DNA from: Kocuria marina
GTDB lineage: Bacteria; Actinomycetota; Actinomycetes; Actinomycetales; Micrococcaceae
Reading direction: 5' to 3'
DNA length: 64,000 nt
Assembly (NCBI GenBank): GCA_014652975.1
Contig: BMZV01000001.1
Location: 930,001-994,000, forward strand
Shown here: positions 1 to 7,091 of the stretch, piece by piece
Layout: every line of letters starts with the position of its first letter
How positions within the stretch are numbered: position 1 is the first letter of the stretch
Made by a program: the position numbers and the translations under genes
The notes under the pieces: model-generated
Told to the model about the DNA's origin: nothing
Seen by the model: only the letters and a program-made list of their open reading frames with translations
The model's database searches: none

Positions 1-25
1 CCGTGGATCCGGTGCGGCCGAGTAG
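1..25 (+). other. Possible 3' end of parA (window edge)
   Basis: One frame of the first 25 bases ends in a TAG at 23-25, directly upstream of the first parS site and parB. By synteny parA should end here, but seven codons are too few to recognise the protein. Bases 26-256 hold a parS site and the parB ribosome binding site and no other gene that can be supported. Confidence 0.25.
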
Positions 26-131
26 GCATCTCCGATACCGCGAACAATGCAGCCCCTGTCTGCGTAGTTGGAGCTGGCGGGCGCCAGGTCGCAAAACGCT
101 GCGCTAATAGATCTTTCCATCATGACCCGGA

Positions 132-147
132 TGTTTCACGTGAAACA
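132..147. other. parS: parS site 1 (upstream of parB)
   Basis: Perfect match to the 16-bp ParB binding palindrome TGTTTCACGTGAAACA. The symmetry extends to a 28-bp perfect inverted repeat at 126-153, so in RNA it would form a strong hairpin between the presumed parA and parB. ParB loads and spreads from such sites near oriC. Confidence 0.95.
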
Positions 148-256
148 TCCGGGGCAATCTGATGTCAGGCGCGCGGTTACCGCCGGTGAATGGGTCATAT
201 GAACGATCCGTTCTTGACTACGATGGATACACCATCACCACCGGGAGGAATTCATC

Positions 257-2101
257 GTGGCAGAACGACGTCGTGGTCTCGGGCGCGGTTTAGGCGCTCT
301 CATCCCCAGCGGGGACGCCCAGGAGCAAACGACACCGCCGGCGGTCGACCCTGGGGAGACCGCAAGTAGTGGCAATCAGTCCTCTCGAAGCGGCGCGACC
401 GAGACCCCCGGTCGGAGCTCGTCTCGTAAAGCCGGTACTGCCAAGGGGGTACGGGCCACCCTCGCCTTGAAGTCTGCCGACGAGGATCGCCAGGAGGCAA
501 CTCCACGGGCGACGGCAACCCCCAAGAAGACCGCGACGAAGAGCAACAAGACCGAGGCATCAGGCGCCGACGCTGAGGCAGCTGGTAAGAAAGCCGGCCC
601 GACCGGTGACGGCAATAGAATTGGAACCTCAGTGCGTCGGTCTTCGCGATCGACTAAAACGGGGGAAGCGGGCGCCGAAAAGGGTGCGGGCACTAAGCCG
701 GACGCGGCCAAGTCTAAGACGCAGGTGAGTACGACCAAAAACGACGCCAATGCCGCCGGGTCACGCTCCGACGATGTTTCACGTGAAACATCCGATTCCC
801 CGAAGGCTCCGGCATCACGTGGAAGCAAGTCACCACGGACCCGTAGGGACATGGGCCAGGCCCTGCGCAGTACAACGAATGTGCGCCGCCCGGTGGACAT
901 GTTCTTCCTGCCATCGAGTGGTGACGAAGAAACTGATGCGGAAAACGCTGACGACTTCTCGCGTACCGACGAAATCCGGAACTCCTCGCGGACCGGAGAG
1001 GTGACCTCCTCTAGTACAGCGGATGGGTCTCACCAGGAGACCGTGGACAACACACCCAAGAATGCTGGCCGGGCGAACGAGCAGGCAAAGTCCGGCTCTG
1101 CCGATGTTGCACGTGAAACATCGGTCCAATCTTCTACCACGCGGAACATAGCGCCTCCTTCCGCCTCCGCCGATGGTGCTGCGGACACCGTCGGAGAGCA
1201 TATCCCCGCGGCGGATGTCATCGCGTCACAGCGGGAGGTCGTGCCTGCCGAACACTCTGCCCAGGAAGACCTGCAGAGCATCCCCGGAGCCACCTTCGCG
1301 GAGATCTCGGTCACGGACATCCACCCCAACCGTAAACAGCCGCGCCAGGACTTCGATGAGGACGAGCTCGCCGAGCTAGCCTTTTCGGTGAAGGAACTCG
1401 GTGTCCTGCAGCCCATCGTCGTGCGTCCCAGTCATGAGGGGGGAGAGCAGAAGTACGAGCTCGTCATGGGCGAACGGCGTTGGCGAGCCGTCCAGGAGGC
1501 CGGTCTGGCCGTCATCCCGGCCATCATCCGGGACACGGCGGACGATGATCTCCTGCGGGACGCCCTGCTGGAGAACCTGCACCGGGCTCAGCTCAACCCC
1601 CTTGAAGAAGCCGCCGCGTACCAGCAGCTCATGGAGGAGTTCGGGGCCACTCAGGAGCAGCTCTCGGAACGGATCGGACGCTCCCGGCCGCAGATCTCCA
1701 ACACTCTGCGCCTGCTCCGACTCCCGGCGCTCGTGCAGCGTCGCGTGGCCGCGGGGGTACTGAGCTCGGGACATGCGCGTGCCCTGTTGGCGCTAACGGA
1801 TCCCGCCGAGATGGAGCGGGTCGCCCAGCGGATCGTGGCGGAGGGGCTGTCGGTGCGCGCCACGGAGGAGCTCGTCGCCCTCTCCGACGGTCTCAAGCGA
1901 CACGCGACCAAGCGGAAGACCCCCGTAACCCGCCACGATGACCGACTGGGTTACATCGCAGATGCCTTCTCCGACAAGTTGGACACGAGCGTGAAGATCC
2001 AGCTCGGTGCGCGCAAGGGCAAGATGACGATCGAGTTCGCATCGGTCGAGGACCTCAACCGCATCATCGACGTGCTGGACCCCAAGCTGGACGCGAACTG
2101 A
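257..2101 (+). CDS. parB: Chromosome-partitioning protein ParB with long disordered N-terminus
   Basis: ParB is a CTP-dependent clamp that loads at parS and, with ParA, segregates the origin. The GTG start at 257 is preceded by GGGAGG at 243-248. The protein has 614 residues, about twice the usual length: residues 1 to about 340 are low-complexity (Ser, Thr, Lys, Ala, Glu), and the ParB/Sulfiredoxin-like domain starts near 345 with IHPNRKQPR, the GERRWR box lies near 404, and a helix-turn-helix lies near 465-487. The C-terminal dimerisation segment is present. Two parS sites lie inside the linker coding sequence and are read as DVSRET and DVARET in the same frame. The gene is followed by a hairpin containing a fourth parS. 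Confidence 0.95.
   Translation: MAERRRGLGRGLGALIPSGDAQEQTTPPAVDPGETASSGNQSSRSGATETPGRSSSRKAGTAKGVRATLALKSADEDRQEATPRATATPKKTATKSNKTEASGADAEAAGKKAGPTGDGNRIGTSVRRSSRSTKTGEAGAEKGAGTKPDAAKSKTQVSTTKNDANAAGSRSDDVSRETSDSPKAPASRGSKSPRTRRDMGQALRSTTNVRRPVDMFFLPSSGDEETDAENADDFSRTDEIRNSSRTGEVTSSSTADGSHQETVDNTPKNAGRANEQAKSGSADVARETSVQSSTTRNIAPPSASADGAADTVGEHIPAADVIASQREVVPAEHSAQEDLQSIPGATFAEISVTDIHPNRKQPRQDFDEDELAELAFSVKELGVLQPIVVRPSHEGGEQKYELVMGERRWRAVQEAGLAVIPAIIRDTADDDLLRDALLENLHRAQLNPLEEAAAYQQLMEEFGATQEQLSERIGRSRPQISNTLRLLRLPALVQRRVAAGVLSSGHARALLALTDPAEMERVAQRIVAEGLSVRATEELVALSDGLKRHATKRKTPVTRHDDRLGYIADAFSDKLDTSVKIQLGARKGKMTIEFASVEDLNRIIDVLDPKLDAN
775..790. other. parS: parS site 2 inside parB
   Basis: Perfect TGTTTCACGTGAAACA within the parB coding sequence. 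In frame it encodes DVSRET near residue 173 of the disordered extension, so the site is accommodated where the protein tolerates any sequence. Confidence 0.93.
1105..1120. other. parS: parS site 3 inside parB (one mismatch)
   Basis: TGTTGCACGTGAAACA differs from the palindrome at one position. It is in the same reading frame as site 2 and is read as DVARET. It lies 330 bp after site 2. Confidence 0.85.
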
Positions 2102-2120
2102 TCTTCCGCAGCCACGACTA

Positions 2121-2156
2121 AGGGCCGCGATGTTTCACGTGAAACATCGCGGCCCT
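2121..2156. terminator. parS: 36-bp perfect palindrome: parS site 4 and likely parB terminator
   Basis: The 16-bp parS at 2131-2146 is flanked by complementary 10-bp arms, AGGGCCGCGA and TCGCGGCCCT, giving a perfect 36-bp inverted repeat 20 bp after the parB stop codon. It lies between the convergent genes parB and cwlM. As DNA it is a ParB loading site; as RNA it is a very stable hairpin that could end transcription from both sides. No clear U-tract follows, so the terminator role is inferred. Confidence 0.8.
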
Positions 2157-2257
2157 ACTTCCATCACCTCAACAGACCAGCCGGGCGATCGAGTGTCAGC
2201 AGCAAGGCGATCAGCCTTGTCTCCAACGCATCGCTATCGCCCCATGATGAGGTGCGT

Positions 2258-3466
2258 TCAGCCGTCCCTACGGTAATAGTCCTGGATATCCGCCAGGCTC
2301 ATTGTTCCTGTGGCGGTGGGTTCCGGAGTGGATGCCAGGACGCGCTGGAGGCCACACAGAAGCGCCTCCGCCAAACGCGCGCGGTACTCACCGCTCCGCA
2401 GCCGGGAGGCCTCATCCTCGTTCGAAAGGTATCCCAGATCGACCCATGCCGCCGCGGTACGGACCTCACGGAGTGCGCTCCACTGCCGCGCATGGCTCCC
2501 CAGGTCCAGGGCACCCGTGCGGGCCACCAGCTCACGCAGGATCATGTCCGACGCGAGCTGACCCACGGGGGAGTACGCCTGACGTGTGTCCGGTGCACCC
2601 CAGAAGAAGGTGGCCACACCCTGGGCCAGGGGCGAGGAGTTCCAATCACACTGCAGGGTGAGCACAAGGGCGTCGTCGGGGAGGACCTCGGGGACGCTCC
2701 CGTCCGAGTCCTCCGGTCCAGCACCTGACGACGAAGCGCCGGCGCCCTGGGCCGCTGCGATCACGGGCTTGGCGCCCACCGCGCGGAGAAGGTCGCGGGT
2801 GCGCTGCGCGACGTCGAGGGTGATGGCATCCTGATCCGCGGCGAACGAATCCGGGGCCCCGGTTGGGGACACCTGAGGACCGGCGCCGGAGGGCACCAGG
2901 AGCACCAGGCGATCACGGAGGGCCTCCTGGAGGCTCTCCAGCCGGTGGTGATCTCGTAGGGAGAAGGCCTTGGCCGAGGTGATCTTCTTGCGCACGCGAG
3001 CCAGCCCGGAGAGGGTATCGAGACCCACGATGCCGTCACTCGGGACACCCAGGCTGTGTTGGAGTTCCTTCACGGCGTACTCGGTCTGTCGGTTGAACAC
3101 CGCATCCAGGTGCCCGTAGTAGAAACCCAACAGCGAAAGGTTGTCCTGCAGCTCCGCGACGTCGTCGCCGTGCAACGGGGCCACCTCGTCGAAGAACAGT
3201 GGACGGTCACCCAGCCTGTACTGGGCGTCGTTGAGTGCTGCCTCGGTCTCCGGACCGACCACGCCGTCTACGATGAGCCCCTTGCGCTGCTGGAACACCC
3301 GCACGGCGTGGTCCACACGGTCGTCGAAGACCGTGGGGTCCGGCACGCTGTCGCCGGCCAGGGGTAGGTCCTCGCCCTCTGCCCTGACGAGGCGTTCCCT
3401 GAGACCCGTGATGCGGCGGTCGGTCATACCGTGTCTGAGCGCGGCTCCGGGGGTGGATGGCGGCAC
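2258..3466 (-). CDS. cwlM: CwlM-type non-catalytic amidase homologue (peptidoglycan synthesis regulator)
   Basis: 402 residues from a GTG at 3466 that has AGGGAGA just upstream; an ATG at 3427 is the alternative. Two peptidoglycan-binding-like repeats (each with a VDGxVG or SDGIVG motif, about residues 45-160) are followed by an amidase_3 fold. The zinc and catalytic positions are degenerate: the usual DPGHGG is replaced by VPSGAG, the second histidine motif reads TLQCDW, and the catalytic Glu is Asp in VDLGYLSN. The same three losses occur in mycobacterial CwlM, which is not an enzyme but a phosphorylation-controlled activator of MurA. The C-terminal tail keeps a TGTMS motif resembling the CwlM phosphosite region. 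Its location between parB and trxA is also that of cwlM. Confidence 0.85.
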   Translation of the reverse strand: MPPSTPGAALRHGMTDRRITGLRERLVRAEGEDLPLAGDSVPDPTVFDDRVDHAVRVFQQRKGLIVDGVVGPETEAALNDAQYRLGDRPLFFDEVAPLHGDDVAELQDNLSLLGFYYGHLDAVFNRQTEYAVKELQHSLGVPSDGIVGLDTLSGLARVRKKITSAKAFSLRDHHRLESLQEALRDRLVLLVPSGAGPQVSPTGAPDSFAADQDAITLDVAQRTRDLLRAVGAKPVIAAAQGAGASSSGAGPEDSDGSVPEVLPDDALVLTLQCDWNSSPLAQGVATFFWGAPDTRQAYSPVGQLASDMILRELVARTGALDLGSHARQWSALREVRTAAAWVDLGYLSNEDEASRLRSGEYRARLAEALLCGLQRVLASTPEPTATGTMSLADIQDYYRRDG

Positions 3467-3534
3467 GTGGTCTCCCTGGGGTCGGCGAGCCACTCCCACG
3501 GTGTGGTTCGCACACTGCAATTGGGTTCGAGAAA

Positions 3535-3571
3535 ACCCGGGCCCGCGCACGTAAGTGATGCGGGCCCGGGT
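3535..3571 (-). terminator. Rho-independent terminator of trxA
   Basis: A 12-bp perfect stem (ACCCGGGCCCGC at 3535-3546 with its complement at 3560-3571) lies just downstream of the trxA stop and is followed on the minus strand by TTTTC. It separates trxBA from cwlM. Confidence 0.85.
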
Positions 3572-3579
3572 CGGATGTG

Positions 3580-3915
3580 TCACGCGGAGGGGTTGAGGTA
3601 GTCCCCGAACTCCTTCTCGAGCGCGGACTTGGGCTTGGCACCGATCGAGGTCTTGGCGACCTCGCCGTTCGCGAAGAGGTACACCGCGGGGATCGAGGTG
3701 ATGCCGTACTGGGAGGCGATCGCGGGGTTGTCGTCCACGTTGACCTTCACCACGTCCACGTGATCCGCGTGCTCCGCGGCGATCGCGTCCAGCACGGGTC
3801 CGAGTTGGCGGCACGGACCGCACCACTCGGCCCAGAAGTCCACGATGGTGGGCTTGGAGTTCTCGAGCACCTCGGCCTTGAAGTTGGCGTCGGTGACGTC
3901 CTTTGCAGAGCTCAT
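3580..3915 (-). CDS. trxA: Thioredoxin
   Basis: 111 residues from an ATG at 3915 with GAAAGGAAA upstream. The redox motif WCGPC is at residues 31-35, preceded by VDFWAE, and the cis-proline loop reads TSIPAVYLF. It is a cytoplasmic protein disulfide reductase regenerated by the reductase encoded immediately upstream. The length is typical. It shares an operon with trxB, 88 bp apart, and ends at a classic terminator. Confidence 0.96.
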   Translation of the reverse strand: MSSAKDVTDANFKAEVLENSKPTIVDFWAEWCGPCRQLGPVLDAIAAEHADHVDVVKVNVDDNPAIASQYGITSIPAVYLFANGEVAKTSIGAKPKSALEKEFGDYLNPSA

Positions 3916-4003
3916 GTGCGTTTCCTTTCGATGGGTTTCCCCGCTCGGTCGCCGAATCGTTCCGGCGGTTCCGGGCGGGAGTGGGTTGTCAGGTGGGTTC
4001 GGA

Positions 4004-5041
4004 TCAGCTGTCGAGGGCCGCGAGGTAGTGCTCCACGTCCACCGCGGCCACACAGCCCGAGCCCGCGGCGGTGATCGCCTGGCGGTAGGTCGCGTCCACC
4101 ACGTCGCCGGCGGCGAAGACACCGGCCAGCGAGGTCGTGGAGCTGCGCCCGTCCACGGCGATCGTGTTGTCCACGGTCAACTCGAGCTGATCCTTCACGA
4201 GTCCTACGCGGGGGTCCGAGCCGATGGCCACGAACAGACCGGTCACGGCCAGCTCAGAGGTCTCACCCGTGACGGTGTCCTCCAGGGCCAGGGACTCCAC
4301 CTTGTCCGCGCCCTGGATCCCCGTGACCTTGGTGTTCCAGAGGATCTCGATCTTGGGGTCGTCGAACGCGCGCTGCTGCATGATCTCGGACGCACGGAAC
4401 CGGTCCCGGCGGTGGATCAGGGTCACCTTGTCCGCGAACTTGGTCAGGAACGTGGCCTCCTCGATCGCGGAGTCACCGCCGCCCACCACCGCGATGTTCT
4501 GCTTCTTGAAGAAGAACCCGTCGCACGTGGCACACCACGACACACCGTGGCCGGAGAGCCGTTCCTCGTCCTCGAGACCGAGCTTGCGGTACTCGGAACC
4601 GGTGGAGATGATGACCGCGCGGGCGCGCAGCACGGTCCCGCCCTCCACGGTCACGGTCTTGATCTCTCCGTCGAGTTCCGCGGAGACGACGTCCTCGTAG
4701 CGGATGTCCGCCCCGAAGCGCTCGGCCTGCTGCTGCATGTTGTTCATCAGGTCCGGGCCCATGATGCCGTCGATGAACCCCGGGTAGTTCTCCACGTCCG
4801 TGGTGTTCATGAGTTCACCACCGGCGGTCACGGACCCGGCCAGCACCACGGGGTTGAGGTTTGCGCGCGCCGTGTAGATGGCGGCGGTGTACCCCGCGGG
4901 ACCGGAGCCCACGATGACGACGTCGTGAACGGCATCGTCCGCGGAGGTGGTGCGGGCGTCCTCGGACGCAGCGGAGGCCTCCGCCGCGCTGCCGACCTTG
5001 AGGTTCACAGCATTCGCGAAAATGCCGGGCTGATTGCTCAC
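4004..5041 (-). CDS. trxB: Thioredoxin reductase
   Basis: 345 residues from a GTG at 5041 with GGAAAGG ten bases upstream. It transfers electrons from NADPH through FAD to thioredoxin. The FAD motif GSGPAG is near residue 45, the redox pair is in WCATCDG, the NADPH motif is VVGGGDSA, and the C-terminal FAD motif is FAAGDVVD. About 35 residues precede the conserved domain, so the natural start could be a little further in. A GGAAT-N19-GTT element upstream suggests thiol-stress sigma control, as for trxBA of Streptomyces. Confidence 0.95.
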   Translation of the reverse strand: MSNQPGIFANAVNLKVGSAAEASAASEDARTTSADDAVHDVVIVGSGPAGYTAAIYTARANLNPVVLAGSVTAGGELMNTTDVENYPGFIDGIMGPDLMNNMQQQAERFGADIRYEDVVSAELDGEIKTVTVEGGTVLRARAVIISTGSEYRKLGLEDEERLSGHGVSWCATCDGFFFKKQNIAVVGGGDSAIEEATFLTKFADKVTLIHRRDRFRASEIMQQRAFDDPKIEILWNTKVTGIQGADKVESLALEDTVTGETSELAVTGLFVAIGSDPRVGLVKDQLELTVDNTIAVDGRSSTTSLAGVFAAGDVVDATYRQAITAAGSGCVAAVDVEHYLAALDS

Positions 5042-5096
5042 TGGTACGAAACCTTTCCACGAGTCACCGCGTGTGCGGATGTCAACTACACCCAAG

Positions 5097-5123
5097 AACG
5101 TGGGGAGCACCGCCAGATATTCC
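5097..5123 (-). promoter_or_regulatory. SigR/SigH-type promoter of trxBA
   Basis: On the minus strand GGAAT (5123-5119), 19 bp, then GTT (5099-5097) match the actinobacterial thiol-stress ECF sigma consensus (about GGAAT-N18/19-GTT). The start codon of trxB lies about 56 bp downstream. The match is short, so the support comes mainly from the position before trxB. Confidence 0.5.
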
Positions 5124-5143
5124 GTTCGGCGGCGTCACCGGGT

Positions 5144-7024
5144 TCAGCGCACGGACAGTTCGCTGATCCGCAAGCCGTACGGGTAGCCGCCGATGGGATT
5201 GTTCAGTCGCGGCAATTCGTTCCACACCACCAGGACGTACCGGTGCGGGTCGTTCTGCGCGGCCTCGGAGAGCGGGACGCTGACCTGCGGCCCGGTGAAC
5301 GAGCCCGTGCCCACTTGTTGCGCGCCGTCGAGCGACGGGCCGTCCGAGACGTACACCGTGAACTGTCCGCCGGTGCCACCGTCCTGCTGGATCGTGAGTT
5401 TCCGGACGGGTGCGGGGTCCTGCAGCTGCGCGGCGAGTCCCACGTACTGGACTAGGTTCCCGAACTGGGAGTTCGAGAAACCGTAGCTCAGCCACGAGGT
5501 CCCCGGGTTGCCGTCCGTGGCCTGGCCCAGCGTGGCGTCCGTGTCGGTCATGAAGTTTGGGTCCTGGGTCACCCGCGTGACCGTCCCGACCTGCGGTGTG
5601 GCGGCCGGGCTCGGCGTGTTCGACGCCGCGGGGGAGCCTGCGGGCCCGCTCGGCGCTGCGTTCTCCTGCGGGGCCCCGCCCTGTCCGAACTGCCCGGTGA
5701 GCGCACCGAGCCCGCGGAAGCCCAGCACGATCGCCGCGATCAGCGCGATGATCAGTAACAACAGCAACAGCCACCGCAGCGGGCCCTTGCGGGATCGTTC
5801 GGTGGAGCCGGGCCGGGCGCCACCCGCGCCCGCCGGATCAGCGGCATGCTCGCGTTCGGCGGCGTGGGCGGAGCGTGCGGCTGCGCCGCCGGCCGCGGGC
5901 TCCCTCGCCCCGTCCGCGGTGCGCGCCGCTGCGGTGTCCGTCCCCGCGGGGGAGTGCCCTGCGGATGCATTCGCCGACGACGCCGCTGCCGCACCCGCGA
6001 TCCCGCCCGCCGCCGCGGTGGTCGCCGCGGCGTTCATCATCCCGCCCCCGGCGGCATGGGTCGTACCCACGCTCTCGGCGGACGCGGCGGCATCCGAACC
6101 ACCGGCGGCCGTCCTGGCCGGGGCGGCGGGATCGTCCAGGGGAGCAGCGTCGTCACCAGGGGCCGTGCCGGGGAGCGACGCGGCGTCGGCGTCCGATGCC
6201 GAAGCATGCCCGGCCGCTGCACCGGAGGCCGGCGCGACCGTGCGGATGGCCGCGGTGCCGTCCTGAGCGGCGTCGTCATCGCGGGCCGAGCGGGGCGCGG
6301 AGGGCTGTTCATCCAGGCGCCCAGGCTTGCCCTCGGTCCGTTCGTAGCTCTCGTAGCGGTTGTCGCCGTCGTAGGTGGGATCGATTGCCTCGGCCGACGT
6401 CGCTGCGGTCGCCCCGGCGGCAGCGCCCCGGGTGGCTGCGCGGTCGAACATCGTGGAGCGCACGGCGTCGGGGCGGACCTTGCGCGCGAAGCCGAGCTTG
6501 TTGCGCACGGCCGGGGCGGCGGGGGCGTCGTCGTAATCGTCGTAGTCGGAGGCGTTCCAGCGCGTGACGGCGGGGCGCGCCGAGGGTTCAGGATCCCGGG
6601 AGACGGTCTCCTGCGGCTGTGTGGGGTCCGGCTCCTCGTAGATGTAGGCGGAGGAGGCGGCCGAGCGGGAGTCCCCGAAGATGTCGTCGGAGAGGGAGTA
6701 GTCGTCGGCGTCGTCGTCCTGGACCAGCAGCGCGTCCAACAGGTCCGCGGTGGGTGCATAGGAGGTGACCAGGTAGGTGGAGTCCTCGGTCTGACCCATG
6801 TCCAGGACCTGGAAGCCGCTGTGCCCGGCGCCGGCGGCCAGGGAACGCGCGTTGTCCACGAGCAGTGACTCGTGAGCCGGGGAGGGCACCAGGATTGAGA
6901 CCCGGCGGCGCAGGATCTGGTCCTCGCCCTGGAGCACGTGATCGTTTTCGGCGGTGCTCAGCAGGGACGCGGTGACCTTGTAACGGCCCCCCAGAACGGC
7001 TCCAAGCGCAATGGGCTGGGACAC
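5144..7024 (-). CDS. Membrane protein with kinase N-lobe-like domain and extracellular sugar-binding-like domain
   Basis: 626 residues; the GTG at 7024 has AGAGGGAG upstream. Residues about 10-115 resemble the N-lobe of a Ser/Thr kinase (LGGRYKVT at the glycine-loop position) but no catalytic loop or DFG follows. Residues about 120-410 are Ala/Asp/Pro-rich and probably disordered. A single membrane helix of Leu and Ile lies near 415-435, and the last 150 residues look like a discoidin or galactose-binding fold (inferred from GNPGTSWLSYG and the beta-rich pattern). In mycobacteria MurJ itself carries a pseudokinase and a carbohydrate-binding-like extracellular tail; here a similar set of parts sits in a separate gene directly downstream of murJ. 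The role is inferred to be control of lipid II export. Confidence 0.7.
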   Translation of the reverse strand: MSQPIALGAVLGGRYKVTASLLSTAENDHVLQGEDQILRRRVSILVPSPAHESLLVDNARSLAAGAGHSGFQVLDMGQTEDSTYLVTSYAPTADLLDALLVQDDDADDYSLSDDIFGDSRSAASSAYIYEEPDPTQPQETVSRDPEPSARPAVTRWNASDYDDYDDAPAAPAVRNKLGFARKVRPDAVRSTMFDRAATRGAAAGATAATSAEAIDPTYDGDNRYESYERTEGKPGRLDEQPSAPRSARDDDAAQDGTAAIRTVAPASGAAAGHASASDADAASLPGTAPGDDAAPLDDPAAPARTAAGGSDAAASAESVGTTHAAGGGMMNAAATTAAAGGIAGAAAASSANASAGHSPAGTDTAAARTADGAREPAAGGAAARSAHAAEREHAADPAGAGGARPGSTERSRKGPLRWLLLLLLIIALIAAIVLGFRGLGALTGQFGQGGAPQENAAPSGPAGSPAASNTPSPAATPQVGTVTRVTQDPNFMTDTDATLGQATDGNPGTSWLSYGFSNSQFGNLVQYVGLAAQLQDPAPVRKLTIQQDGGTGGQFTVYVSDGPSLDGAQQVGTGSFTGPQVSVPLSEAAQNDPHRYVLVVWNELPRLNNPIGGYPYGLRISELSVR

Positions 7025-7091
7025 GGTGGCTCCCTCTGGTAATCGGGCGCCACGGGGGTCGCACGGGCGCGAGAACGATCTTTCGGGCAGT

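Noticed and set aside
3845..5455. 536-codon plus-strand frame opposite trxB and trxA
   Set aside because: Antisense to two well-supported genes; composition is a GC-skew artefact.
5508..6868. Long Ala/Pro-rich and Gly/Arg-rich plus-strand frames
   Set aside because: They mirror the low-complexity linker of the minus-strand pseudokinase gene.
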